Origin: Marinobacter shengliensis
GTDB taxonomy: Bacteria; Pseudomonadota; Gammaproteobacteria; Pseudomonadales; Oleiphilaceae
Direction: 5' to 3'
NCBI RefSeq assembly: GCF_003007715.1
Contig: NZ_PXNO01000019.1
Coordinates: forward strand, 62,001-126,000
Length of the DNA: 64,000 nt
Part shown: in pieces, positions 1 to 8,633 of the stretch
Numbering within the stretch: position 1 is the first letter of the stretch
Layout: the number at the start of each line of letters is the position of its first letter
Notes under the pieces: model-generated
Told to the model about the DNA's origin: nothing
Database searches by the model: none
What the model saw: only the letters and a program-made list of their open reading frames with translations
Made by a program: the position numbers and the translations under genes

Positions 1-1
1 C

Positions 2-250
2 CCTATGTTCTTTATGTCTTCCGCCCTGTATCCGTTGTGGCGCATGAACGAAGCCAGCCCGTGGCTTTACTGGATCTGCCAGTTCAATCCGTTTACCCAC
101 GCAGTCGAAGCGATCCGGTTTTCACTCTACCTGGAATGGAACCCTCTGGCCGTCGGCATCACCGCCGGCGTGACCATCGTGCTTTCGCTGTTCGCTACCG
201 CGGGTTTTCGCCCTCAGCGGACGAAAATCCTGGGGAGCAAGCCCGCCTGA
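2..250 (+). CDS. ABC-2 type transporter permease, C-terminal end (PedC-like)
   Basis: Only the last 82 codons are inside the window; the gene enters from the left. The visible part has a motif typical of ABC-2 permeases (CQFNPFTHAVEAIRF) followed by a last hydrophobic helix (AVGITAGVTIVLSLFATAGF) and a short basic tail. Families of this type export substrates with a separate ATPase. The neighbours (substrate-binding importer, ErbR-like regulator, FIST protein and hybrid kinase) recall the Pseudomonas region that controls PQQ-dependent alcohol oxidation, where a PedC-type permease is found. The PedC assignment is inference from this context; the ABC-2 family call is firmer. Confidence 0.7.
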   Translation, partial: PMFFMSSALYPLWRMNEASPWLYWICQFNPFTHAVEAIRFSLYLEWNPLAVGITAGVTIVLSLFATAGFRPQRTKILGSKPA

Positions 251-262
251 TCCAGCCGAGTG

Positions 263-934
263 TCAGGAGCCCACTCTATCCAGCCGCCTCAGGTGCTCCA
301 ACAACTTGCGAACGGCTCCCGACTCCACCACACGGTCGTCCCATTGCAACCTTGCCGGCTTACCATCGAGGTACCAGAGCCGGTTTGCCAGTAACTCTGC
401 ATCACCGCTGTCGTGGGTCACACAGATCATGGCCATATCCGGGTTTGCGTCCAGTATGCCGGCAATCAGCTGTTTCAGGTCTCCCGCCATAACCGGGTCG
501 AGCGAGGCAAAGGGCTCATCCAGCAGTAACAGGTCCGGCTTGACCGCCAGGCAGCGGGCCAAAGCAGCGCGGCGCGCCATACCCAGGGAGAGCTGATCCG
601 GCAGGTAATGGCCATAACCGGCCAGGCCAACCTGTTGCAACAGGTGTTCAGCCTCCTCATCGCTTGCGCCCACCAGCCGGAGGTTGGCTTTCAGGCTTCG
701 CCAGGGCAACAGCCGATGCTCCTGAAACAGGTACCCGACTCGCAGTGTTTCACGACCCACCACCGCGCCGGCAGGCATTGAGTGATCCAGGCCGGCAATG
801 GCATTAATCAGCGTGGTCTTGCCTATACCGGACGGCCCAAGCAAACAGATGCGGTCACCACGCTTGATGGTGGCAAACACTTCACCCAGCACGGGCTGTG
901 CATAGTCGCGGCCGCGTATTCTCAGCTCAAGCAT
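263..934 (-). CDS. ABC transporter ATP-binding protein, nitrate/sulfonate/taurine type
   Basis: A 223-residue ATPase of a substrate-importing ABC system. It has a Walker A (GPSGIGKTT), Q-loop (YLFQEHRLLPW), a signature region with LSLGMARRAALARCL in place of the canonical LSGGQ, Walker B (LLLLDEPFASLD) and switch His (VTHD). The start at the MLELRIRG codon is chosen because longer readings run far into the upstream permease; this start overlaps the permease stop by 8 bp, which implies translational coupling. It is the last gene of a three-gene unit (binding protein, permease, ATPase). Substrate unknown; the PQQ-alcohol setting suggests a role there but does not prove it. Confidence 0.9.
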   Translation of the reverse strand: MLELRIRGRDYAQPVLGEVFATIKRGDRICLLGPSGIGKTTLINAIAGLDHSMPAGAVVGRETLRVGYLFQEHRLLPWRSLKANLRLVGASDEEAEHLLQQVGLAGYGHYLPDQLSLGMARRAALARCLAVKPDLLLLDEPFASLDPVMAGDLKQLIAGILDANPDMAMICVTHDSGDAELLANRLWYLDGKPARLQWDDRVVESGAVRKLLEHLRRLDRVGS

Positions 935-1703
935 GGGCCTGCTCCGGCTGTCGCCAGCGATTAGCCCGCCTTTCCACAGGCTGTAACAGCCCCAGTTCAA
1001 TCAACTGCACAACGGCGATAAACGCCAGGCTGTAGGCCAGAATGGTGGCAACGTCGAACACCTGGAACGCCAGGTGCAGCTGAAAACCAACGCCACTGGA
1101 ACGCCCCAGCAGTTCAACCACCAGAACGATTTTCCAGATCAGCGACAGCCCGCCCCGGGTGGCCGCCATCAGATAGGGAAAGAGCTGCGGCACCCAAACC
1201 TCACGGAGCCGCTGCCAGCGGGTAAATCCGTATACAGTGGCCATCTGTTCCAGCCGGTAGTCCAGGCTGCGGGCACCTTCTCGCACTGTGACGGCAACGT
1301 TCGGGATCTTGTTGATAACAACCGCCATCACTGCGGCCGCCTCCACCAGCCCGAACCAGACATACATCAGTATGATGGTGACCAGCGCAGGCAGGTTCAG
1401 AAGCAACACCAGCATGGGATCAAACAGTGCGTTGGCGGTACGCGACCGCCCCATCGCGATACCAATCAACGTACCCAGCAGCATCGCCAGGGTAAACGCC
1501 ACCGCGACCCGCGCCAGTGTGGTGCCCAGATGAAACCAGAGCTGACCACCCCGCGCCTCCTCCATCAGGGTTGCCAGCACCTGCAATGGCCCGGGTAACA
1601 ACGGGGATTCCAGATGCCAGGCAAAAAGCCCCCAGAACACCATAAACAGGGGCAGTACCAACCAGTAGCTCCAGACCGGCGGGCGACCTGCCGGGCTGCT
1701 CAC
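927..1703 (-). CDS. ABC transporter permease, SsuC/TauC-like
   Basis: A 258-residue inner-membrane permease with about six hydrophobic segments. A binding-protein-dependent transport motif near residues 165-200 (EVWVPQLFPYLMAATRGG) contacts the ATPase in this family. It overlaps the substrate-binding protein gene upstream by 4 bp and the ATPase gene downstream by 8 bp, so the three genes form one tightly coupled operon on the minus strand. Homologous systems import taurine, alkanesulfonates, nitrate or thiamine precursors; which applies here cannot be read from the sequence. Confidence 0.9.
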   Translation of the reverse strand: MSSPAGRPPVWSYWLVLPLFMVFWGLFAWHLESPLLPGPLQVLATLMEEARGGQLWFHLGTTLARVAVAFTLAMLLGTLIGIAMGRSRTANALFDPMLVLLLNLPALVTIILMYVWFGLVEAAAVMAVVINKIPNVAVTVREGARSLDYRLEQMATVYGFTRWQRLREVWVPQLFPYLMAATRGGLSLIWKIVLVVELLGRSSGVGFQLHLAFQVFDVATILAYSLAFIAVVQLIELGLLQPVERRANRWRQPEQAHA

Positions 1704-2728
1704 GGCGGGCTCCGGTAGAACAGGGCCTCGGGCATCAGAGCCTCGGTATCCGCACCCGTCAGCACCAGTAACCTCTGGAGGTCGGCACGGCGTTGTTCGG
1801 TTAGCGGCGCCGGGGTGCCAGCCACAAAGCCATCCCGCAGGGCTTCAAACACGGCGTCTGTGGACTGTCCCATCAGAGGCCGTAACCGCTGCCAGTGCGA
1901 TGGTTCACCGGCCAGCTCGGCTTTTGCTTGTTGCAGCGAACGGGCAAAGCTTTCAATCAGGCCGGCCTGCTGTTGCGCCCATTCCGAAGGAAAGACATAC
2001 CCCAGTACCGGCAGGTTCGGGTCCAGGTCCAGAGCCCTGAGCAGGTCCGCCATCCCGAAAGCGGAACGCCAGCCGCCCTCACCTCTGAGCCGGGCAGAGA
2101 AGTGCCAGTATGTGACGATGGCATCAACCTGGCCACGTTTCAGCGCCTCGTTCAGTAGTGGCGGGGCGGCAAACTGCACCCGGGCATCTCGAGCCAGTTC
2201 GATACCCTGTCGCTTTGCCACCTCGGTCAGCAACACCCAGCCCTTACTGTCCGGCCCGCCGGCTACGCCGATGCGTTTGCCTGCCAGGCCAGCTACAGAG
2301 CGAATCGCCGACGCCTCCGGCACGACGATATCCCCGATCTGGCTTGAGAAGGGCACATACAGGTAGGGGGCGCCGGCTTTGAATCGCGACTGCGCCCAAA
2401 GCAAATCAGCCACCGCGCCATGCACGGAACCACTGGTGACTGCCAGCCGTGACGCAGGCAAATTCGCCACCAGTTTCAGGTCAAGCCGATAGCCGTTCTT
2501 CTGGTCCAGCTTTCTGTGTTGCAGATGATCCAGCTCCCAGTGGGCGGTACCGAACTGAAGCACGCTGATGCTGAGAACGGGCAACTCCGCCGGCTCCCGC
2601 GAATAGCCGTTGTCCGGTGTTACCAGCAAAACCACGGCAAACACCAGGCTGAGTGCGCGAAAGCCCCGTGAGAACCACCCCTTGAGGCCCGGGTGTACGG
2701 CTTGAGTTATTCTTGTGTGATGCTTCAT
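1700..2728 (-). CDS. ABC transporter substrate-binding protein, NMT1/SsuA-like
   Basis: First gene of the importer operon, 342 residues. The start at MKHHTRITQ gives a normal signal peptide: basic start, hydrophobic stretch (ALSLVFAVVLLVT), then a processing site near GYSRE. An upstream in-frame start would add 88 residues of low-complexity, intergenic-looking sequence. The body has periplasmic binding-protein features such as GKRIGVAGGPDSKGWVLL and a ligand-cleft region RGQVDAIVTYWHFSARL. It would present a small solute to the permease. PQQ-alcohol clusters contain dedicated proteins of this kind, so it may bind an alcohol, a cofactor or a related compound; that is inference. Confidence 0.85.
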   Translation of the reverse strand: MKHHTRITQAVHPGLKGWFSRGFRALSLVFAVVLLVTPDNGYSREPAELPVLSISVLQFGTAHWELDHLQHRKLDQKNGYRLDLKLVANLPASRLAVTSGSVHGAVADLLWAQSRFKAGAPYLYVPFSSQIGDIVVPEASAIRSVAGLAGKRIGVAGGPDSKGWVLLTEVAKRQGIELARDARVQFAAPPLLNEALKRGQVDAIVTYWHFSARLRGEGGWRSAFGMADLLRALDLDPNLPVLGYVFPSEWAQQQAGLIESFARSLQQAKAELAGEPSHWQRLRPLMGQSTDAVFEALRDGFVAGTPAPLTEQRRADLQRLLVLTGADTEALMPEALFYRSPP

Positions 2729-2898
2729 ACCATCACGATACGAAGCCCTCAGCCCTTCAAGAATAGTACTTTGGTGCCTGTTTTTTGGTGCGATGGTCGC
2801 ATTCAACCCAGGGCCAATATGGCGTGTAATGAGATCATCACAATAATAAACAGAAGGTGATCGCACCCATGCAAACGCCTTCTGCACAGGAGGCCGCC

Positions 2899-3672
2899 AT
2901 GTTAACCGAGCTTGATGCCGCACTCTCGTCGGAAAAACGCTATCATGATTCCGACACCACTCCCGAAGACGACAATAAACAGGCAGAAACATCCATGGAG
3001 CCGGCGTACAAGATTCTGATTGCCGACGACCACCCCCTGTTCCGGGAAGCGATCAGCAGTGTGATCGCCTCAGGATTCCAGGGCAGTGAGATTATCGAAA
3101 CCGATGATCTGGACAGCGCGCTGGAAATCACCCGCGAAAACGACGACCTCGATCTCATCCTGCTTGATCTGAACATGCCAGGCATGCACGGCCTGAACGG
3201 CCTGATCACCCTGCGCAACGAGGCGCCGACCATCCCGGTGGTGATCGTTTCCGCCGAGGAAGACAAACAGGTGGTTTTGCAGGCGATCACTTACGGCGCG
3301 GTGGGCTTCATCACCAAGTCCTCACCCCGGGCCCAGATGACCGAAGCCATCCAGCAGATCCTGAATGGCAACGTATACCTGCCCTCCGACATCATTCGCA
3401 CCGGCAAGGAAAGTAACAGCCGCAGGGCCCGGCACGAAGACAATCCCATTTCCCCGGAACTGCTCAACTCCCTGACCCGTCGCCAGTTACTGGTACTGGA
3501 AAGAATGTCCAAAGGCGAGTCCAACAAGCAGATCGCCTACAACCTGAACATTGCAGAAACCACGGTGAAAGCCCACGTATCGGCCATTCTGAGGAAACTC
3601 GGTGTGCACAACCGGGTGCAGGCCATTCTGTCGGCCAGCGATGTGGATTTCAGCCAGTACCTGAAGCGTTGA
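2899..3672 (+). CDS. LuxR-family response regulator, ErbR/AgmR-like
   Basis: Two-component regulator with an N-terminal receiver ([15 protein letters not shown], phospho-acceptor Asp90 in [11 protein letters not shown], Lys in GFITKSSP) and a C-terminal LuxR/GerE helix-turn-helix ([33 protein letters not shown]). The start at 2899 is chosen for a perfect AGGAGG at 2888-2893 with 5-nt spacing; this gives 257 residues and puts about 32 residues before the receiver. A later ATG at 2995 would give the usual family length. ErbR/AgmR proteins activate PQQ-dependent ethanol oxidation in Pseudomonas. The convergent hybrid kinase is its plausible partner. Confidence 0.88.
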   Translation: MLTELDAALSSEKRYHDSDTTPEDDNKQAETSMEPAYKILIADDHPLFREAISSVIASGFQGSEIIETDDLDSALEITRENDDLDLILLDLNMPGMHGLNGLITLRNEAPTIPVVIVSAEEDKQVVLQAITYGAVGFITKSSPRAQMTEAIQQILNGNVYLPSDIIRTGKESNSRRARHEDNPISPELLNSLTRRQLLVLERMSKGESNKQIAYNLNIAETTVKAHVSAILRKLGVHNRVQAILSASDVDFSQYLKR

Positions 3673-3677
3673 CCTGC

Positions 3678-3700
3678 CTTGAGGGGCTCAGCCCCTCAAG
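3678..3700. terminator. Perfect 10-bp hairpin between convergent genes
   Basis: The inverted repeat CTTGAGGGGC / GCCCCTCAAG is separated by only TCA. That 3-nt loop is exactly the complement of the TGA stop codon of the minus-strand kinase, and the hairpin starts 6 nt after the plus-strand regulator stop. Neither side has a run of T, so it is not a classical intrinsic terminator. It may still block read-through or protect both 3' ends. Confidence 0.45.
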
Positions 3701-5961
3701 ACATGATTGAGTACCGTTCTTAATTTCAACGGCTTTACCGGCTTGTTCATCAGCAGATAACCCAGCTCGCGGATGTGCTGTTTCAGCTCGTTGGTGTAAT
3801 TGGCCGTGATCATCAACACCGGCGCCGGCTGACTGCGCCGGCCATTGATCTGGGCAACCGCATCCACACCGTTCTCATCGTTATCCAGATGGTAATCCGC
3901 CAGGATCAGGTCCACCGGTGCGCTGGCGATAACCACTTTGGCGTCCAGATCAGGCACCGAGACGGCGGTCACCACCCGGCAGTCCCAACCCTCCAGCAGG
4001 GTTTTCATCCCCTCACAGATGGCCAGATCGTTGTCGATAACCCACACCCTGGCGCCGGACATGCCGTGATCCACTTCAACCTTCTGGATGTCCGTGGTCG
4101 CCGCCGGCGAGGGCTGCAGCTGCCCCAGCGGCACCCGCACGCTGAACACCGAGCCTTTGCCCTCAATTGATGCCACAGACACCTCATGCCCAAGCATGCG
4201 GGATATCTTGTCGACGATCGCCAGCCCCAGGCCCAGCCCCTTGTCGGCCTGGGAGCCACTGGGGCGAATACGCTTGAACTCCTGGAAGATCTCGGTCAAC
4301 TTGTCCTCGGGAATCCCCGGGCCGGTGTCCCACACCTGCAGTAACACGTGATCATGCCGGCGGCGAACACCGAGCAGGATGCGCCCCTGGCCGGTGTACC
4401 GGATCGCGTTGGTCAGGAAGTTTCTCAGGATTCTGGCCAACAGCTGGGAGTCAGACTGCACCACCGCCGACGACGGCACGAAATCCAGCCGCAACCCCTC
4501 TGCCAAAGCCATCTGACGGAATTCCCGGGCGATGTTGTTGAGCAGATCCCGCAGATCAAAGGCGGTCACGTCCGGTTTGATCACCCCGGCGTCCAGCTTG
4601 GAAATGTCCACCAGCGTGCCCAGCAGGTTCTCGACGTCGTCCAGCGAGGTGCTGACCGAGCGCACCAACCCCTCGGCCCTGGGGCCAAAGCTTTGCTCCT
4701 GCAAGGCGCTGGTGAACAGACGGGCAGCATTGAGCGGCTGCAGCAGATCGTGACTGACGGCGGCCAGAAACTTGGTTTTCGACAGATTGGCCCGCTCGGC
4801 CTCCAACTTGGCTTCCCTGAGGCGCGCCTCAACCGCTGCGCGTTCCGAGATTTCCTGGCGAAGCTGGGCGTTGAGGCCGGTCAGTGCCGCTGTACGCTCC
4901 CGTACCCGCTTCTCCAGATTGTCATAGGCCTGCTCCAACGCCAGCGCGGTTTTTCTGCGATCGGTGATATCCCGAATCAGCACGAAGAAGCCGACCACTT
5001 CGCCATTGTCATCGACGTTGGGCACGTACGATCTGAGCATGTACCGCTGCTCACCCCGGACACCGGTTTCGTCAAACTCGAATGTCACGCTGTGGCCATC
5101 CATGACCTCCAGAATCTGGGGTAGCAACCGCTGGTAAAATTCGGGCTCGTGCACCTCATCCAGGCGCATACCCAGGGGCGACTGCCCAGGTTGGCCATAC
5201 CAGGCCTGGTACACCTTGTTGCAGAACTGCACGGTCAGATCAGCGCCCACGTAAGCAATCAATGCCGGCACATGGTCTGTCACCACGCGAATCCAACGCT
5301 CGCTTTCTTCCAGTGCCTTGATACGGCGAGCCATTTCGCTGTTCTTGACGTCGGTGATATCGGAATACAGCACCACAAGCCCGCCTTCCCGCGTGGGCCT
5401 TTCGGTCATCTGCACCCAGCGACCGTTGGACAGCAGGAACACCGTGCCCTCGGCATCTTCGTGGCTGTGCTCTTCCACGACCAAGCCGGAGGTCAGTGCT
5501 TTCGATTTCACTTCGTCTATCGGGGTGCCCGCACCGGGCACTGGCACACCGGCATGGCGCCAGTAACTCCGGAAACGGCTGTTGGTCTGAATCAGGCAGT
5601 GGTTGTGGTCGAACAGCACGAAACCATCGGCAATGCTTTCAATGGCATCGTTCAGGCGCTGGCGCGAGGTCTCCGCCTCTTCCCGGGCACGCATCAAGGC
5701 TTTGTTACTGGCCTTGAGTTCTTCCATGGTCAGGTTCAGTGCTTCCGTGCGCTCACGGACCTGCTCGGCCAGTATCACCGAGTGTTCGAACGCCGCGTAG
5801 GGCTCCGGCTTGTGGGCCGAGCCAGACTCCACCCGAACGATCAGCGCATCCCGGATTTCTCGCAGGCGCCGGTTCTCGGCTTCCAGTTCCGCAATACGCT
5901 GGTCTTTGGCGGACTCGCCGGAAGATTCGGGGAGATCAGGTGCTGAACTCAGGCTGGCCAA
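3688..5961 (-). CDS. PAS-domain hybrid sensor histidine kinase, ErcS'/NahK-like
   Basis: About 757 residues if started at the TTG at 5961. Order: coiled coil (RIAELEAENRRLREIRD), PAS-like regions, a second coiled coil, HisKA with His404 (AAVSHDLLQPLNAARLF), HATPase (DTGPGIPEDKL, GLGLGLAIV) and a C-terminal receiver with phospho-acceptor Asp689 (LILADYHLDND). No membrane segment is evident, so it is probably cytoplasmic. The start is uncertain: no ATG lies close to the end of the overlapping FIST gene, and the ATG-started reading (6015) would overlap it by about 80 bp. The kinase is probably co-translated with the FIST protein and may phosphorylate the convergent LuxR regulator. Confidence 0.88.
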   Translation of the reverse strand: MASLSSAPDLPESSGESAKDQRIAELEAENRRLREIRDALIVRVESGSAHKPEPYAAFEHSVILAEQVRERTEALNLTMEELKASNKALMRAREEAETSRQRLNDAIESIADGFVLFDHNHCLIQTNSRFRSYWRHAGVPVPGAGTPIDEVKSKALTSGLVVEEHSHEDAEGTVFLLSNGRWVQMTERPTREGGLVVLYSDITDVKNSEMARRIKALEESERWIRVVTDHVPALIAYVGADLTVQFCNKVYQAWYGQPGQSPLGMRLDEVHEPEFYQRLLPQILEVMDGHSVTFEFDETGVRGEQRYMLRSYVPNVDDNGEVVGFFVLIRDITDRRKTALALEQAYDNLEKRVRERTAALTGLNAQLRQEISERAAVEARLREAKLEAERANLSKTKFLAAVSHDLLQPLNAARLFTSALQEQSFGPRAEGLVRSVSTSLDDVENLLGTLVDISKLDAGVIKPDVTAFDLRDLLNNIAREFRQMALAEGLRLDFVPSSAVVQSDSQLLARILRNFLTNAIRYTGQGRILLGVRRRHDHVLLQVWDTGPGIPEDKLTEIFQEFKRIRPSGSQADKGLGLGLAIVDKISRMLGHEVSVASIEGKGSVFSVRVPLGQLQPSPAATTDIQKVEVDHGMSGARVWVIDNDLAICEGMKTLLEGWDCRVVTAVSVPDLDAKVVIASAPVDLILADYHLDNDENGVDAVAQINGRRSQPAPVLMITANYTNELKQHIRELGYLLMNKPVKPLKLRTVLNHVLRG

Positions 5962-7096
5962 TGACCACCCCCGTAAAGGTCTGATTGATGTGCATACCGT
6001 TGAATTGCTCCCCATAGGTGTTGAACCCCACCACACGGTGCGCTTTGAGAAATTCGGAAACGGCGTCACTTTGGCCGGTCAGCTCGGCTTCGAGCCGGCG
6101 TAAAAAGCAGTCGCACCCCAGTGTCACCAGCGGTGTGCCGACCACCCGCTCGGAGGCCTCAATCTGGGTTCGTACACTGTCCAGGAGCGAACCCGGCGCC
6201 ATGGCGGTCATCACAATGCCCGTCTCCACTGCGCAATAGAACGTGAGACTGCGATCCGGATTGACTCTCTGGATAGAGCGAACGAAATAGTTCCCGCCCA
6301 CTCGAACGCCCAGGGGCCGCAGGGCAAACACCTTGCGGTCCAGTTCATCCAGCGATACGCCCACCGCCCGGGCATAAACCTCGGCTGCCGGCTCCGCGTT
6401 CAACTCGTATACCGTCCGGCTTTGCGGGCAAGCCCGGGTAACCACCAGTTTTTCATCCAGCGGTTCCATGTGGTGGGTCGAGAACACCCGGAAATCCAGC
6501 GGGGTATTGACCAGCATGACGGTGGCCGCCCCGCAGTGAAATTCCCCATCGTAATAAACGTGGGTATCGGCCAGGCGTTCGTCGTCCCCCGCAGAACCAC
6601 CAAACTGAGGGATTGTGCCTAAAGCCGCGTTGAGGGTCGCCAGCACCAGCTCTTCCCGGCTGGAAAGCCCGTCCAGTAAGGTAATCGCGAAAGTATTACC
6701 CTTGACCGGCGCCAGGTTGGCATCCCGGCAGGTGGTCAGCATCTGGTCAATGACACCCTGGGCGTCCTGCAGGGTGAATCGATCCAACTGCCGAATCAAA
6801 GCACAATCGATGGCGAAGTAACGGGCATCAAACCCGATGGCACTGATGCAGCCCCGGTCGTATCCCTGCTCGGTAATCTCACCGGCCGAGGTGCAACCGT
6901 AGACACGCACACCAGAGAAGGCTTTCTGCAGAGCAGGGCCCAATTTCTGCAGTTCATATTCAACAGAGCAGAAGAACAGCACGCAACCCAGGTTGTCGTG
7001 CACAAGCTGCCTGGCAAGCTCTGCGGCGGCCAGCTCGGGCTTGCGGACGCTGGAACTGGCGACTCGCACTGCGGGTAACTGACTGACTGGCTTCAT
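5936..7096 (-). CDS. FIST N- and C-domain sensory protein
   Basis: A 386-residue protein with a FIST N region (LGCVLFFCSVEYELQ, VYGCTSAGEITEQGYD, FGGSAGDDERL) and a FIST C region ending in GFNTYGEQFNGMHINQTFTG. FIST domains are thought to bind small ligands and usually sit next to or inside signalling proteins. Here the 3' end overlaps the start of the hybrid kinase, so it is probably the sensory partner of that kinase. The start at MKPVSQLPAV is preferred because the preceding 37 residues look non-conserved, although an ATG at 7207 has a reasonable AAGGGGAA upstream. Confidence 0.88.
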   Translation of the reverse strand: MKPVSQLPAVRVASSSVRKPELAAAELARQLVHDNLGCVLFFCSVEYELQKLGPALQKAFSGVRVYGCTSAGEITEQGYDRGCISAIGFDARYFAIDCALIRQLDRFTLQDAQGVIDQMLTTCRDANLAPVKGNTFAITLLDGLSSREELVLATLNAALGTIPQFGGSAGDDERLADTHVYYDGEFHCGAATVMLVNTPLDFRVFSTHHMEPLDEKLVVTRACPQSRTVYELNAEPAAEVYARAVGVSLDELDRKVFALRPLGVRVGGNYFVRSIQRVNPDRSLTFYCAVETGIVMTAMAPGSLLDSVRTQIEASERVVGTPLVTLGCDCFLRRLEAELTGQSDAVSEFLKAHRVVGFNTYGEQFNGMHINQTFTGVVIGQPEFST

Positions 7097-7351
7097 CGGT
7101 AGCCTGCTCGGAATACGGGAATCTGATACCGATTCTACGCCTCCTGAACCACCAGCCAATGCGACTTCAGTGCACTTTGTCGGCGCGCCAAATCTTCCGT
7201 AAGCCATTGATTATATTCCCCTTGAATCAATGTCCGGTGACGCAGCCAGGTTTTGGCAAGAGCAAACCGGCACTTTAGTCTGAGACGGCCATCGCAGGCG
7301 CACCGGCTTCCTGCCGGCTACCTGCAAGGCCATAGACAGGAGCGAAGCTCC

Positions 7352-8455
7352 TCAGAACATCACAACGGCACCCAATGCCAGAGTGTTGGCGTCTGCGGTT
7401 TTCACACCTGTAGACTTGGTTTCCTGCTCGAACATGTTGTATTCGGCCACCAGCTTGAAGTTACTGTTAACGTCGTGGAACACGGCCACCGACATATTCT
7501 CGGTCTCGAAATTGCCCTGATCGGAATCGGTTTCACCGTAAGACAGCACAAAGCGGTTCGCCCCCAGGGTGTAGGAAGCCTGAACCAGGTAGCCATCGGC
7601 GTCTTCTTCAGAGGCCAGAGCCCCATCAGTAATCAGAACGGGCGCGTCGCCTTTGGAAGTGAAGCCTGAAGCCGTCAGGGACAGACCCGCCACAGCCGCT
7701 TTCACACCATAGCCAACACCCCGACTGTCGATCTTGGTAGTGGCGTTTTCGGAGCTCTGATGACGACCGTTCACCCACCCCGTCAGGGCCACGCCGTTCA
7801 GGTCAGCGCTGTAGGTGACTTCCGCCTCAAAACGCGGGGCGGACTGCTCAGACTGGGCGCCCGGCGTGGTGTTGGCAGGCTCAAAGATACCCGCCGCAAC
7901 GTTCAGGCCACCCATGTCCGGTGTGCGATAGGTGATCTGGGCTGACGGATTTGGGTAAGGGTAGCCAGTGCGGATATTGCCGAAAGACACGCCTGTGGCT
8001 GCACCCGGAGAACCAAAACCCATCAGGATCTCATCCAGGAATATATTGGAACGGGCGTACAGGCCGAAATCCTTACCAATCAGGACCTGACCAAAACTGC
8101 CATCCACCGTTGCGTACAGTTGACGCACATCGATTGCGGTGTCGGTCGGCGACTGCAGGCTGTCGTTGATGGTGCTCCAGAACGATGAACGGCCACCCAG
8201 TGTCAGGTCGCCCATCTCCTTACTGAAATTGAAGCCGATGGTGTTCGGCAAAAAACCCATCTTGACGTCGGAATTGCGCACGTCAGCGACTTTGTCATCA
8301 CGGTTCACGTAAAACGCATTGAAGTAGCCATCCACCGAAAAGCTGGTGCCATCCTCATTGTACAGTTCAATGGCCGCATTGGCTCCGGCACTGGCTCCCA
8401 TGGCCGCCATCATGGCAATGGCCAACCCTGACTTTCTGAAGTTGTTGTTTTTCAT
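7352..8455 (-). CDS. Gram-negative porin
   Basis: A 367-residue outer-membrane protein with a signal peptide (MKNNNFRKSGLAIAMMAAMG, cleavage after GANA) and a mature N-terminus IELYNEDGTSFSVDGYFNAF. Alternating amphipathic strands follow, and the C-terminus ends in a beta strand with a final Phe (ALGAVVMF), as required for outer-membrane assembly. The composition fits the general trimeric porin family. It stands alone on the minus strand. A short hairpin AGGAGC-GAA-GCTCCT overlaps the stop codon but lacks a T-run, so no confident terminator is called. Confidence 0.9.
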   Translation of the reverse strand: MKNNNFRKSGLAIAMMAAMGASAGANAAIELYNEDGTSFSVDGYFNAFYVNRDDKVADVRNSDVKMGFLPNTIGFNFSKEMGDLTLGGRSSFWSTINDSLQSPTDTAIDVRQLYATVDGSFGQVLIGKDFGLYARSNIFLDEILMGFGSPGAATGVSFGNIRTGYPYPNPSAQITYRTPDMGGLNVAAGIFEPANTTPGAQSEQSAPRFEAEVTYSADLNGVALTGWVNGRHQSSENATTKIDSRGVGYGVKAAVAGLSLTASGFTSKGDAPVLITDGALASEEDADGYLVQASYTLGANRFVLSYGETDSDQGNFETENMSVAVFHDVNSNFKLVAEYNMFEQETKSTGVKTADANTLALGAVVMF

Positions 8456-8633
8456 ACATCCCCCGGTTGTTTTTTGGAAATCTGGGATAAGAGGACCGGT
8501 TATCCGATCGCTCCAGGCGAGGTCTGACGCCTGATTTCCATGGTCGGTGATGCAACAACAGGGGGGAATGCTTCCAGCGAGCAGGTTTTCTGCTCATTTG
8601 GGAGGCACTTGAAATGAAACTTTGGAAGTACGA

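Noticed and set aside
7338-7352. Hairpin AGGAGC-GAA-GCTCCT as terminator of the porin gene
   Set aside because: The stem is short, overlaps the stop codon and is not followed by a T-run on the minus strand.
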